Origin: Natronoarchaeum philippinense
Lineage (GTDB): Archaea; Halobacteriota; Halobacteria; Halobacteriales; Natronoarchaeaceae
NCBI RefSeq assembly: GCF_900215575.1
Contig: NZ_OBEJ01000001.1
Span: 558,001-622,000, forward strand
Direction of reading: 5' to 3'
DNA length: 64,000 bases
The notes below the pieces were generated by a model. The model saw only the letters and a program-made list of their open reading frames with translations, ran no database searches and was not told the origin of the DNA. Numbering within the stretch: the stretch's first letter is position 1; each line of letters opens with the position of its first letter. A program made the translations under genes and the position numbers. Positions 24,109-32,852 of this stretch are shown one piece after another.

Positions 24109-25158
24109 TCAGTAGCCGCGTTCGATCAGGTAGTCCGCGAGTTGTTCGAGCAGATATCGCTGCTCGTTGTCCGGAAGCACCTGCAGACGGTCCTTGCCGG
24201 ACTCGACGAGGTCGGCGGCCGTCTCGCGAGCGTAGTCGATGCTACCCGCGGCTTCGAGTTCGGCCACGGCGTCATCGATCTCCGACTCTGTGACGGCCTC
24301 GACGCTTTCGGCGTCGACCAGCGAGTCGACGTCGACGCCCTGATTGCGGGCGTGCAGCGTCAACAGCGTCTGCTTGCCTTCGACGAGGTCGCTGCCGCGC
24401 TGCTTGCCCAGCTGCTCGCTGGGAACGGTCAGGTCGAGCACGTCGTCCTGAATCTGGAACGCACGCCCGACGTCGATGCCGTAGCCGTACAGTTGTTCGA
24501 CGGTCTCGTCGTCGGCGCCGAGCAACAGCGCGGGGACGCAGGCCGAAGCACCGTAGAGCACGGCCGTTTTGTGTTCGACCATCTCGAGATACTCCTCGGG
24601 CAGCACTTCCGAGCGCGTCTCGAACTCGACGTCTAAGGCCTGCCCCTCGCAGATCTTGGTGCAGGTCGACGCCAGTACGTCGAGCGCGCGGACGGTCCGG
24701 TCGGCCGGTGCACCCGTCTCGAGCATGATCTCGAAGGCCATCGAGTACAGCGTGTCGCCGGCCAGTATCGCCGTTTCGAGATCGTACTCCCGATGAACCG
24801 CGGGGACGCCGCGCCGCAGGTCGTCGTCGTCCATGATGTCGTCGTGAATCAGCGTGAACGACTGGATGACTTCGACGCTGACGGCGGCGGCCATCACGTC
24901 GACGACGCTGTCGTTAAGCGAGGGGAACGACCGGTAGTCGACATCGTCCGCGTCGGCGTCCGCGAGGGCTTCCGCGACCAGCAACAGCACCGTCGGTCGG
25001 AGCCGTTTTCCGCCGGCGTCGAGCAGGTAGCGCGACGCCTCGTAGAGCCGCTCGGGATCAGTGATCGGTAGCTCCTCGGGGATGGCGTCGTTGACCCGTT
25101 CGCGTCGCTGCTTGACGGCGTCGAGCACCCGCTTCTCGCGTGCCTCGGGGTCAGTCAT
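24109..25158 (-). CDS. idsA: Short-chain polyprenyl diphosphate synthase (geranyl/farnesyl/geranylgeranyl)
   Basis: Builds C15-C20 isoprenoid diphosphates for archaeal lipids and carotenoids. The 349-residue protein has both aspartate-rich motifs: LIHDDIMDDDDLRRG (about 101-115) and QIQDDVLD (about 237-244), plus GGKRLRP. The residues before the first motif that set chain length are SFTLIH; product length cannot be assigned firmly. It starts 1 bp after the stop of the RNase J gene, an operon arrangement common in haloarchaea. Confidence 0.94.
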   Translation of the reverse strand: MTDPEAREKRVLDAVKQRRERVNDAIPEELPITDPERLYEASRYLLDAGGKRLRPTVLLLVAEALADADADDVDYRSFPSLNDSVVDVMAAAVSVEVIQSFTLIHDDIMDDDDLRRGVPAVHREYDLETAILAGDTLYSMAFEIMLETGAPADRTVRALDVLASTCTKICEGQALDVEFETRSEVLPEEYLEMVEHKTAVLYGASACVPALLLGADDETVEQLYGYGIDVGRAFQIQDDVLDLTVPSEQLGKQRGSDLVEGKQTLLTLHARNQGVDVDSLVDAESVEAVTESEIDDAVAELEAAGSIDYARETAADLVESGKDRLQVLPDNEQRYLLEQLADYLIERGY

Positions 25159-25159
25159 G

Positions 25160-26512
25160 TCACTCGACCAGCTGAATCAGGTTGCCGTTCCGGGTCACGT
25201 GCAGGTCCCGACCCATCTTGTACCCCTCGCTCTCACAGAGATTGACGTACGAGGAGTAGCCGCTCATGTCCTGGTGAGCGGGGATGACGTGCTGGGGCTG
25301 GAGCGCGTCGAGCATCTCGTAGTGGCCCTCTTGGTTGAGGTGGCCCGAGACGTGGATGTCGTCGTAGATGCGGGCGCCCTGCATGCCCAGCAGCTTCTCG
25401 GACTGGTAGCGCTGGCCCTCGTTAGTGGGCTCCGGAATGACGCGTGCGCTGAACAGCACCTTGTCGCCTTCTTCCAGTTCGTAGGGCGTGTCGCCGCGGC
25501 CCATTCGGGTGAGCATCGCGCGGGGCTCGCCCTGATGGCCGGTGACGATCGGGAGATAGTTCTCCTTGCCCTCGTTCATGATCCGCTTGAACGTCCGGTC
25601 GACGGACTTGCGGTGGCCGAACATCCCCAGATCGTCGGGGAAGTCGACGAAGTTCAGGCGCTCTGCGGTGCCGGAGTACTTTTCCATCGAGCGGCCGAGC
25701 AGGACGGGCTGACGGCCGATGTCCTTGGCGAACTCGACGAGGCTGGAGACGCGCGCGATGTGGCTGGAGAACGTCGTCGCCACGATGCCGCCGTCGTAGT
25801 CTTCGATGCTGTACATCACGTCCTTCAGGTGCTCGCGCGCGACGCTCTCGCTGGGCGTGCGGCCCTTCTTGTTGGCGTTCGTACAGTCCTCGATGTAACA
25901 GAGTACGCCCTCGCCCTCGCGGCCGATCTCGCGGAACCGCTCCATGTCGATCGGGTCGCCGATGACGGGCGTGTGATCCATCCGCTTGTCAAGCCCGTAG
26001 ACGACGGCGCCCTCCGGGGTGTGGAGAACCGGGTTGATCGCGTCGATGATCGAGTGCGTGACGTTGACGAACTCCAGCTCAACTTTGCCGGAGTCGCCGA
26101 TGCTCATCATCTCGCCGGCTTCCATCTTCACCAGATCGTTCTCGACGCCGAACTTCTGCTCGCCTTCGATCTGCTGTTTGACCAGCTCGATCGTAAAGGG
26201 CGAAGCGACGATCGGCGCGTTGTATCGGTGAGCGAGTTTGCTGATCGCGCCGATGTGGTCGAGGTGGCCGTGGGTCGGCACGATGGCCTTCACGTCGCCC
26301 TCGAGGTCGCTCATGATCCGGTCGTCCGGAATGGCGCCCATGTCGATCAGGTCGAGACTGTGCATCCGTTCGGTTTCGACGTTGTCGTGGATCAGAACCT
26401 TCGAGAGGTTCAGACCCATGTCGAAGATGACGACGTCGTCGCCCGCTCGCACTGCCGTCATCTGCCGCCCGACTTCCTCGTAACCGCCTATTGTTGCTAT
26501 TTCGACTTCCAT
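25160..26512 (-). CDS. rnj: Ribonuclease J (beta-CASP metallo-beta-lactamase)
   Basis: A 450-residue RNA exonuclease/endonuclease of the archaeal RNase J group. Zinc ligands are in HGHLDHIG (His81, His83, Asp85, His86), with NVTHSI further on. The beta-CASP part contains the [22 protein letters not shown] and [11 protein letters not shown] segments, and PAHQDM lies near the end. The start at 26512 ([10 protein letters not shown]) matches the family; five extra codons upstream are not needed. It is co-transcribed with idsA (1-bp gap). The nearest good TATA (26691-26699) would give a leader of about 150 bases. Confidence 0.95.
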   Translation of the reverse strand: MEVEIATIGGYEEVGRQMTAVRAGDDVVIFDMGLNLSKVLIHDNVETERMHSLDLIDMGAIPDDRIMSDLEGDVKAIVPTHGHLDHIGAISKLAHRYNAPIVASPFTIELVKQQIEGEQKFGVENDLVKMEAGEMMSIGDSGKVELEFVNVTHSIIDAINPVLHTPEGAVVYGLDKRMDHTPVIGDPIDMERFREIGREGEGVLCYIEDCTNANKKGRTPSESVAREHLKDVMYSIEDYDGGIVATTFSSHIARVSSLVEFAKDIGRQPVLLGRSMEKYSGTAERLNFVDFPDDLGMFGHRKSVDRTFKRIMNEGKENYLPIVTGHQGEPRAMLTRMGRGDTPYELEEGDKVLFSARVIPEPTNEGQRYQSEKLLGMQGARIYDDIHVSGHLNQEGHYEMLDALQPQHVIPAHQDMSGYSSYVNLCESEGYKMGRDLHVTRNGNLIQLVE

Positions 26513-26825
26513 AGTTGATCCGAGCATTCAAAGCCACGTGCGTGGCGATGCGCTCACACAAACACCCGCGAATAACGGGAACGAGACCCCGGCGTCTTAC
26601 AGCACGTCGGCCGCGCACCCGCCCGCAGCGCGCGTCACAGACGCACGCTACTACCCGCGGGTCGTGTTGTGCGAAGCTATGCGCTCATGGTTTAAAAAGC
26701 CGTGGCTTACGAGACGTTCCGCTTCAAATGCGTTCAAATAATCCGGAAAACACCCGCTAGAGAGGTGTGAACGCACCACTCGGTCGACGACGGTCTTAAT
26801 TTCCCGGAGCGCGTTGAACGCGTAT
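26513..26825. other. Divergent promoter region between RNase J and DUF457 genes
   Basis: No gene seen in these 313 bases. For the plus-strand gene, tcttaattt (26794-26802) lies 24-32 bp before the ATG at 26826. For RNase J, the minus-strand box tttttaaa (26691-26699) implies a leader of about 150 bases; a weaker box near 26573-26579 would shorten it. The possible long leader is notable in a genome with mostly leaderless messages. Confidence 0.5.
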
Positions 26826-27431
26826 ATGATGCTGACGACACACGTGCTGGTCGGGCTGGCGCTGGCAGCGCCAGTGCTCCTCGTGGCTCCCGAACTGGGA
26901 CCGGCCGCACTCGTCGGCGGCGCCGTCGGCGGGGCGTTTCCGGACGCGGACATGTACACCGCCCACCGACGGACGCTTCACTTCCCAGTGTACTTCAGCG
27001 CGCTCGCGCTTCCGACGCTCGTGATCGCGGCCGCCGTCACGACGCCCGCAACCGTCGCCCTCGGCGTCGGGCTGCTGGCTGCTGCGATCCACTGCCAGAT
27101 GGACGCCTTCGGCGGCGGCCTCGAACTCCGGCCGTGGAAGGGCACCTCCGAGCGCGCCGTGTACGATCACTATCGCGGACACTGGCGCTCGCCGCGGCGG
27201 TGGATCAGGTACGACGGCGCCCCCGAGGATTTCCTGCTGGGCGTCGGTCTCGGCGTCCCGCTGTGGCTCGTGCTCGATGGCCCCTTCGATACGGTGGTCG
27301 TCGTCGCGCTGGTCATCTCGGCGGTGTACGCCGCCGTCCGGAAGCGTCTCCCCGATCTGGCGCCGTTCGTCGTCTCGGTCGCGCCCGACGCCGTGGCTAC
27401 CTATCTTCCTGACGAGTACGAAGACGCCTGA
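26826..27431 (+). CDS. DUF457 (YdjM-type) membrane-bound metal-dependent hydrolase family protein
   Basis: A 201-residue membrane protein. Family marks are the His in TTHVLVGLALA, GGAVGGAFPDADM (acidic metal-binding pair) and HRRTLHFPVYF, all in the first 60 residues, followed by hydrophobic helices. DUF457/YdjM proteins are annotated as inner-membrane metal-dependent hydrolases; the substrate is unknown. ATG codons at 26826 and 26829 are both possible. It is transcribed away from RNase J and convergent with the isopentenyl phosphate kinase gene. Confidence 0.85.
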   Translation: MMLTTHVLVGLALAAPVLLVAPELGPAALVGGAVGGAFPDADMYTAHRRTLHFPVYFSALALPTLVIAAAVTTPATVALGVGLLAAAIHCQMDAFGGGLELRPWKGTSERAVYDHYRGHWRSPRRWIRYDGAPEDFLLGVGLGVPLWLVLDGPFDTVVVVALVISAVYAAVRKRLPDLAPFVVSVAPDAVATYLPDEYEDA

Positions 27432-27450
27432 ACCGCCCAGTTGATCGCCG

Positions 27451-28203
27451 TCAATCAGCCCGCTCGACCGTCGTCCCCGGACGCTCGCCGGCGAGAAAGT
27501 CCGCGAGCGCGTCCAGATCGAAGATCGACGCCGGCGCGTCCAGCGCGAGCAGCTCCCGGACCTTTCCTGCCATCCCGCCGGACACGTCGGTCGCGTCGCT
27601 CCCGCCGAGCACGTCGGCCACGTCGTCGAACGTCTCGATCTCGGGGATCACGGCGTCGTCGGCGTCGAGCACGCCGGGGACCGTCGAACAGACGCCGATG
27701 CGATCGGCATCCAACTGTGTTGCCAGATCGACCACTATCTCGTCACCGCTGAGCACCGTGACGCCCTCGCCGACGTGGCCGACCACGTCGCCGTGGCAGA
27801 CTGGGACGAACCCCTCGCCGAGGAGCGTCTCGATCTGGCCGGCCGGGAGCGTCAGGTCGGCGTCAGCGTCGCGATGGGCCGCCGAGAAGGGATGGACCGG
27901 CACCGCGGGGACGCCGGCGTCGCGCAGCCGTCGGAGGACGAACTTGTTCAGCGTCGTCATGGCGCCGTGGATCGCCAGCACGCCGTCGGGATCGTGCGTC
28001 CCGTCGTCCGTCGTGACGCCCCATTCGGCCGCGTTTGGATGGCCGAAACTGCCGCCGCCGTGGACGATCACGAGGTCGTCGACGGCGCCGTTGCGCGCGG
28101 CGGCGACGGCGTCTGCGGCGCGGTCGAGCGCCGGCCCGTCGACCGTCTCGTCGCGGTCCTTCTCGGTGACGACGCTGCCGCCGAGTTTCAGGACCGTCGT
28201 CAT
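27451..28203 (-). CDS. ipk: Isopentenyl phosphate kinase
   Basis: Phosphorylates isopentenyl phosphate to isopentenyl diphosphate in the archaeal mevalonate pathway. The 250-residue amino-acid-kinase fold protein has KLGGSVVTEK at the start, the HGGGSFGHP loop (with the His that defines the family), GDVV and LSGDEIVVDLA, and the ATP-binding DVSGGMAGKV. Its start overlaps the mevalonate kinase stop by 4 bp, so the two pathway enzymes are made from one message. Confidence 0.95.
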   Translation of the reverse strand: MTTVLKLGGSVVTEKDRDETVDGPALDRAADAVAAARNGAVDDLVIVHGGGSFGHPNAAEWGVTTDDGTHDPDGVLAIHGAMTTLNKFVLRRLRDAGVPAVPVHPFSAAHRDADADLTLPAGQIETLLGEGFVPVCHGDVVGHVGEGVTVLSGDEIVVDLATQLDADRIGVCSTVPGVLDADDAVIPEIETFDDVADVLGGSDATDVSGGMAGKVRELLALDAPASIFDLDALADFLAGERPGTTVERAD

Positions 28204-29243
28204 GCGTCGCCCTCCGACTGTCCGCCGTCGGTCGCGGGCTCGGCGCGCACGCCGTCCCGGTCGAGTTCGGCGCGGAACGCCTCCTCACAGCCCGGCGTAA
28301 ATCGGAGTGCAGTCCCCGTCTCGTCCGTCTCGTCGAGCGCGACGACGCAGCCGCCCCCGCCCGCGCCGGTCAACTTTGCGCCCTCCGCGCCGGCGTCCCG
28401 GGCGGCCCAGACCATCCGATCGAGCGAGCGCGAGGAGACGCCCAGCGCCTCCAGCAGGCCGTGGTTGAAGTTCATCAGCCGGCCGAGCTCGGCCACGTCG
28501 CCGCTCTGTAGGGCTTGCTCGCCCTCGCGGACGATGTCGCCGATCGCTTCGACCGTGTCGGCCGCGAAGCCGTACTCCTCGCGCAGTTGCCGGACGCCGG
28601 CGACCAGCGCGCCGGTGTCGCCGGCGCCGCCGTCGAAGCCGACGACGATCGGCAGGTCCGGCGTCTCGATCGTTCGGCACTCGTCGCCCTCGACCCAGAC
28701 CGCCCCGCCCATCGCCGAGCAGAACGTGTCCGCGCGGGAGGCTTCCCCGTCCTGCACGTCGTACTCGGCGCGAAACGCGCGGTCGGCGACTTCTTCGGGC
28801 GAGAGTTCGACGCCGAGCTCCCGCGTCGCGGCGTCGATCCCGGCCACGGTGACCGCGGCAGAGGATCCCAGTCCGGCACCCAGCGGAATCTCGCTCTCGA
28901 TCGTGATGTCGAAGCCGATCGTCTCGGGATCAGGCCCGTCGTCGCGGCGTTCGGCGACGGCGGCGCGGGCCTGCTCGACGGCGGCGTCGACGTAGCCCAT
29001 CGCGGCGTCGATCAGCGATTCCGAGACCGCAACGTCCGGCGTGCCCTCCGACGCGCCGCTGTACTCGACGGTGAATCCGTCCAGCGAGAGGTCGTCGGCG
29101 TGGACTCGCAGGAGGTCGTCGTCCCGACGGTCGACGGTGACTCGCGCGCGCCGCTCGATCGCGCAGGGCACCGCCGGCTCGCCGTAGACGACCGCGTGCT
29201 CCCCGAACAGGTACACCTTGCCGGGAGCGCTCGACGTAGTCAT
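28200..29243 (-). CDS. mvk: Mevalonate kinase
   Basis: GHMP-family kinase for the first phosphorylation of mevalonate. The protein has 347 residues. Motif 1 is APGKVYLFGEHAVVYGEPA (about 5-23), motif 2 IPLGAGLGSSAAV (about 105-117) and motif 3 KLTGAGGGGCVV (about 305-316). A catalytic Asp lies in the EASRADTFCSAMGG region. The start at 29243 (MTTSSAPGK) places motif 1 at the N-terminus as in the family. It is the first gene of an operon with isopentenyl phosphate kinase. Confidence 0.95.
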   Translation of the reverse strand: MTTSSAPGKVYLFGEHAVVYGEPAVPCAIERRARVTVDRRDDDLLRVHADDLSLDGFTVEYSGASEGTPDVAVSESLIDAAMGYVDAAVEQARAAVAERRDDGPDPETIGFDITIESEIPLGAGLGSSAAVTVAGIDAATRELGVELSPEEVADRAFRAEYDVQDGEASRADTFCSAMGGAVWVEGDECRTIETPDLPIVVGFDGGAGDTGALVAGVRQLREEYGFAADTVEAIGDIVREGEQALQSGDVAELGRLMNFNHGLLEALGVSSRSLDRMVWAARDAGAEGAKLTGAGGGGCVVALDETDETGTALRFTPGCEEAFRAELDRDGVRAEPATDGGQSEGDA

Positions 29244-29357
29244 AGGCGTTGCTGGGGGGCCATCGGTTACAGTAGTTGCGGAATGGCGGCGGGCTGCCGA
29301 CGCGGCTGAGATCGGCGACACAGCTGCCGGTGCAGCGGGACGCCGAACCCGGCGGGC

Positions 29358-30335
29358 TTACTGCAGTCCGAGCGCGACAGCAAGCTTGTCGCTGTTGCGG
29401 ATCTCGTGCTCCTGAGAGGCGTCGTAATGGTCTCGGGCGTCGTCCGACCGGTTTTGGTATTCGAGGTAGTTCCCCTCTCTTCGAGCCGTCGCGGCGTCGC
29501 TCCACGCCGTCGACGATTTCCGGAAGTCGACCGACTTAGCTTCGGCGGCATCGCAGATCGTGACCGCATCCTCGACGCCGATTTCGGCCGCATTCGCCCG
29601 TGCGCTCTCGAAGGAGTTCTCGGCGGCGCGGTACGCGTCGGCTGCGTCGGTGAACGCCTCGCTCGCCTCGGCCCAGCGTTCGTTCTCGAGGGCATCGCTG
29701 CCGTCTTGGTACTTCTCATTGCCGGTGTTGAACGAGCGCAGTCCCGAGAGATACGCGTCGTGGGACGCCCGCCGCGTCTCGTAGTTCGGGATGCGGTCGG
29801 CGGGATCACCGGACATGATCCGGGCGGGCTCGTCGTCGTGGCCCAGCCCCAGCGTGTGGCCCAGTTCGTGCGTGATCGTCGTCCGGGTAAGCTCGTCCGA
29901 GTAGCCCGACAGGATCTGGACGGTCGCGGTGTCGGGCGCGTTGCCGGTGATCAGCGGCGCGCAGCCGACGACCTGATACTCCTCGCTGGAGCGCTCGCAG
30001 GTCGTGATCTCCGAGACGAGCGTCACCAGCACGTCCGGCTCTGCGGCGTCGGCGTCGAGGACGTACTCGACCTGATAGTCGAGGTACTCGTCGTCGTTGC
30101 CCTCCCAGAACGTCGCGGCGGCCTCGGTGAGTTCGGGAAAGTTCGACCGCTCGAGCCCGTCCTCGTAAGCGATGCCGAGCGTGATCGGCTCGCCGTCCCA
30201 CGGGTGGCCCGAGCCGCCGACCTCCTCGATCCGAGAGCCTTCGGTCACCCGGTCGACCGTCTCGGCTAACTGAGTACAACCAGCGCTTGCCGCACTTGCT
30301 CCGGCCACGGCGCCGAGGAACGTTCGTCGTCGCAC
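29358..30335 (-). CDS. Tat-exported lipoprotein metzincin (matrixin-like zinc protease)
   Basis: A 325-residue secreted, lipid-anchored protease candidate. The N-terminus has a Tat twin-arginine signal (RRRTFLG) and a lipobox ending at Cys20 (ASAGC). The catalytic zinc site is HELGHTLGLGH at residues 156-166 (His156, Glu157, His160, His166), and Met174 in ARIMSG is the metzincin Met-turn. A C-terminal helical region (about 190-325) is rich in Ala and charged residues and looks like a coiled or TPR-like domain. It probably acts on the outer cell face; the substrate is unknown. Confidence 0.9.
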   Translation of the reverse strand: MRRRTFLGAVAGASAASAGCTQLAETVDRVTEGSRIEEVGGSGHPWDGEPITLGIAYEDGLERSNFPELTEAAATFWEGNDDEYLDYQVEYVLDADAAEPDVLVTLVSEITTCERSSEEYQVVGCAPLITGNAPDTATVQILSGYSDELTRTTITHELGHTLGLGHDDEPARIMSGDPADRIPNYETRRASHDAYLSGLRSFNTGNEKYQDGSDALENERWAEASEAFTDAADAYRAAENSFESARANAAEIGVEDAVTICDAAEAKSVDFRKSSTAWSDAATARREGNYLEYQNRSDDARDHYDASQEHEIRNSDKLAVALGLQ

Positions 30336-30446
30336 TGTCTACCTACGACTGACGAGACGCGAGGGTTGAGTGTTTCGGCCGTCGCCGGGGGCTGCCGGAA
30401 TCGTCCGCCGAGAATTTCTTTAGCGTCGGTCCCGAACAGCGGCGAT

Positions 30447-31040
30447 GTGTGGGAGGCGATCGCAGCGCTGCCGGAGTGGCTCATAGTCGGCCTCGGGATC
30501 GCAGCGGCGGCGTCGCTGCTGATCGCGGCCGCGTTCGCCGCCGGCGAGTGGCTGTTCCCGCCCCTCGATGACCGCCAGCACGCCCCCGAACGCGAGGGCG
30601 CCGAGCGACGCGTCTCCGAGATCCGAAGCTACCTCGACGGCATCGGCGAGCGCTACGTCGAGGACGCCACCGTCGACGGGCAACGGGTTCGCTTCTATCT
30701 GCCCGAGCGCGACGTGGCGATCACGTTCGACGCCAGAACGTTCTACCGACTCGACGGCTCCGAGACCGAGCCGGTGCTGGTCGAGCACGAACTGCCCGGC
30801 GCCAGTCTGGGCTCGCGGCTTCCCTTCGAGACACCGACGGTCGACGCCGACCCCGACATCGACCACAGCGTCGCGTCGGCGTTCGCGGCGCTGGGCGTGC
30901 CCGCCAGCGCCGACGCCGAGGAGGTTCGGCGCGCCTACCGGCGACGGATCAAGGATGCCCATCCCGATCAGGGCGGGGACGAAGCCGAGTTTCGGCGCAT
31001 CCGCGACGCCTACGACACTGCGCGGGAACACGCCGACTGA
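30447..31040 (+). CDS. Membrane-anchored J-domain protein
   Basis: A 197-residue protein with one N-terminal membrane helix (PEWLIVGLGIAAAASLLIAAAFAAGEWLF), a middle region of beta-rich character (about 45-130) and a C-terminal J domain (about 140-197) with LGVPASADAEEVRRAYRRRIKDAHPDQGGDEAEF. The HPD tripeptide that stimulates Hsp70 ATPase is intact. The GTG at 30447 is preferred: tttcttta (30414-30421) is a TATA-like box 26-33 bp upstream. Having the J domain last is unusual compared with DnaJ. It could recruit DnaK to the membrane, near the archaeosortase made from the next gene. Confidence 0.85.
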   Translation: MWEAIAALPEWLIVGLGIAAAASLLIAAAFAAGEWLFPPLDDRQHAPEREGAERRVSEIRSYLDGIGERYVEDATVDGQRVRFYLPERDVAITFDARTFYRLDGSETEPVLVEHELPGASLGSRLPFETPTVDADPDIDHSVASAFAALGVPASADAEEVRRAYRRRIKDAHPDQGGDEAEFRRIRDAYDTAREHAD

Positions 31041-31129
31041 TCGAGAGCACGGTAACCGAGAGCAACGGTGCCGCGTCCGGCGCGCACGATGCCGATAGCT
31101 CTTTATTTCGATAGCGCTTGCGTCCTGTC

Positions 31130-32095
31130 GTGACGACGGAACTAGCCGCCCCGCTCGCTATCGAGTCGCTGTGGGCGACCGGGACGCGCAACATCTTCGT
31201 CTGGGCCGCCATCGCCGCCTTCCTCCTCACCGCCGCGCTCGAACTGACCGGCCGGACGCGCACCGCGCGGACGACCGGCGCCGCGGCGTGGGTCGTCTTC
31301 GGCGTGTTCTGGCTGCTGATGTTCCCGTACTTCGCCTTCGACGCGAAGAGCATCATCGAGGGCGTCCTGAGCCTCGCCGGACTGCCGCTGTCGCTGTACG
31401 CGGCGTACCTGCTCTACACGGGCCGGGACTCGCTGTTGATCCTCTCGCGGGCGGTTGCGATGATGGGACTGCTGTACCTGCCCGCGATGACGATTCCAGC
31501 CGTCAAGGTGTTCCTCATCGAGACGGTCGCCCAGCAGGCCCACTTCGGAATGGAACTGCTCGGCTATTCGCCGGGCATCGAGACCGGCAAGAACGGCTAC
31601 CAGAGCCGCTTTGCCTTCGAGGGGTACTCGACGTACATCGTGCTCTCGTGTACCGGCATTGGTAGCATCTCGATCTTCGGCGGCGCGATTCTTGCGGTGC
31701 GCGCGCCGCTGGCCCGGAAAGCCAAGGCGTTCGCGCTCGCGGTCGGCGTCATCTGGATCGCCAACCTCGCCCGGAACGTGTTCGTCGGGCTGGCGGCGCC
31801 GCTTGGCTGGTTCGACTACCCGATCTTCAACACGATCACGGACACGCTCGCCGGCGAGTCGATGGTGACCTCCTTTTACGTCTCCCATCACCTGATCTCC
31901 CAGACGCTGTCGGTGCTCGCGCTGGTCGGCATCACCCTGCTCGTGGTTCGGGTGCTTCCGGAACTGTTCGCGGTCCTCGACGAGATTCTGTTCGTGCTGA
32001 CCGGCACCGAGTACGACCTCCAGTCCGAACTTGCACCCTCTAACGACGCCGGCACCGTGGGACAGGTCGACGCCGCCGATCCGGGCGACGACTGA
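31130..32095 (+). CDS. artA: Archaeosortase A
   Basis: Integral membrane transpeptidase-like enzyme that removes the PGF-CTERM signal from surface proteins such as the S-layer glycoprotein and anchors them to lipid. The 321-residue protein has about eight membrane helices. The catalytic Cys174 is in VLSCTGIGS and Arg215 is in NLARNVFVG. A conserved third-site region reads SFYVSHHLISQ (His253/His254). The GTG at 31130 is the likely start; ctttattt (31100-31107) is a TATA box at proper spacing. It is directly followed by a phosphoesterase gene. Confidence 0.93.
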   Translation: MTTELAAPLAIESLWATGTRNIFVWAAIAAFLLTAALELTGRTRTARTTGAAAWVVFGVFWLLMFPYFAFDAKSIIEGVLSLAGLPLSLYAAYLLYTGRDSLLILSRAVAMMGLLYLPAMTIPAVKVFLIETVAQQAHFGMELLGYSPGIETGKNGYQSRFAFEGYSTYIVLSCTGIGSISIFGGAILAVRAPLARKAKAFALAVGVIWIANLARNVFVGLAAPLGWFDYPIFNTITDTLAGESMVTSFYVSHHLISQTLSVLALVGITLLVVRVLPELFAVLDEILFVLTGTEYDLQSELAPSNDAGTVGQVDAADPGDD

Positions 32096-32812
32096 ATGCC
32101 CTCGCTGGACGCCGAGTTTTGCGACCGCGCGGTCTACCTGCCCGGTGCGGACGCGCTCGTCTGTGCCGACCTGCATCTCGGGCGGGACGCCGACTCGAAC
32201 GTCGAGTTACCCGTCGGCGAGCGCGAGGACATCGAGGGGCGAATCGAGACGCTGCTGGCGAGATTCGAGCCCGACGAGGTCGTCGTCGCTGGCGACGCGC
32301 TCCACGCGTTCGACCGGCTCCCCGACGGCGTCGCCGCGTCGCTGGCCGACCTCGCCGAGACAATCCACGGTGCTGGCGCTGACCTCTCTATCGCGGTCGG
32401 GAACCACGATACGATGCTCCACGCCGCCGTCGCGGAGGGCATCGACGCCGTGTCCGTCACCGACGAGCACCGACTCGGCGGCGACGGCGCCGTCGTCCTG
32501 CACGGCCACGAGCCGCCCGAGGCCGACGCCGGGCTGTACGTCTGCGGGCACGTCCACCCCGCGATCAGGATCGAAGGCCAACGGCGTCCCTGCTACCTCT
32601 TTGACGAGGGGAGCGACGACGGCGCCGACGTGCTCGTCGTGCCGGCGTTCACCCGGCTCGCGGCCGGCTCGCTGGTCAATCGCTCGCGGCGCGGCGGCGT
32701 CGAGACGCCGCTTTTGGGTCGACTCGGCGACGTTCGGCCGATCGTCCGCGACGACGACGCCGACGAGACGTTCTGGTTCCCGCCGCTGGCTGAGTTTCGG
32801 TCGATGCTGTGA
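32096..32812 (+). CDS. Calcineurin-like metallophosphoesterase
   Basis: A 238-residue metal-dependent phosphoesterase. The five metal motifs are visible: CADLHLG (about 23-29), VAGDALH (about 63-69), VGNHDTM (about 99-105), LHGHE (about 138) and VCGHVHP (about 150). It belongs to the archaeal MJ0037-like group related to the SbcD/Mre11 fold, and its substrate is not known. The start codon follows the artA stop directly, so the two form an operon; the same pairing occurs in other haloarchaea as far as I recall. Confidence 0.9.
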   Translation: MPSLDAEFCDRAVYLPGADALVCADLHLGRDADSNVELPVGEREDIEGRIETLLARFEPDEVVVAGDALHAFDRLPDGVAASLADLAETIHGAGADLSIAVGNHDTMLHAAVAEGIDAVSVTDEHRLGGDGAVVLHGHEPPEADAGLYVCGHVHPAIRIEGQRRPCYLFDEGSDDGADVLVVPAFTRLAAGSLVNRSRRGGVETPLLGRLGDVRPIVRDDDADETFWFPPLAEFRSML

Positions 32813-32852
32813 CTGGTCGGTCTGTCCCAGTAGACGAGAGGGAATCGCCACT

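Noticed and set aside
25061-26518. 485-codon plus-strand open frame opposite RNase J
   Set aside because: Antisense shadow: the beta-CASP nuclease motifs are on the minus strand and the plus-strand product resembles nothing.
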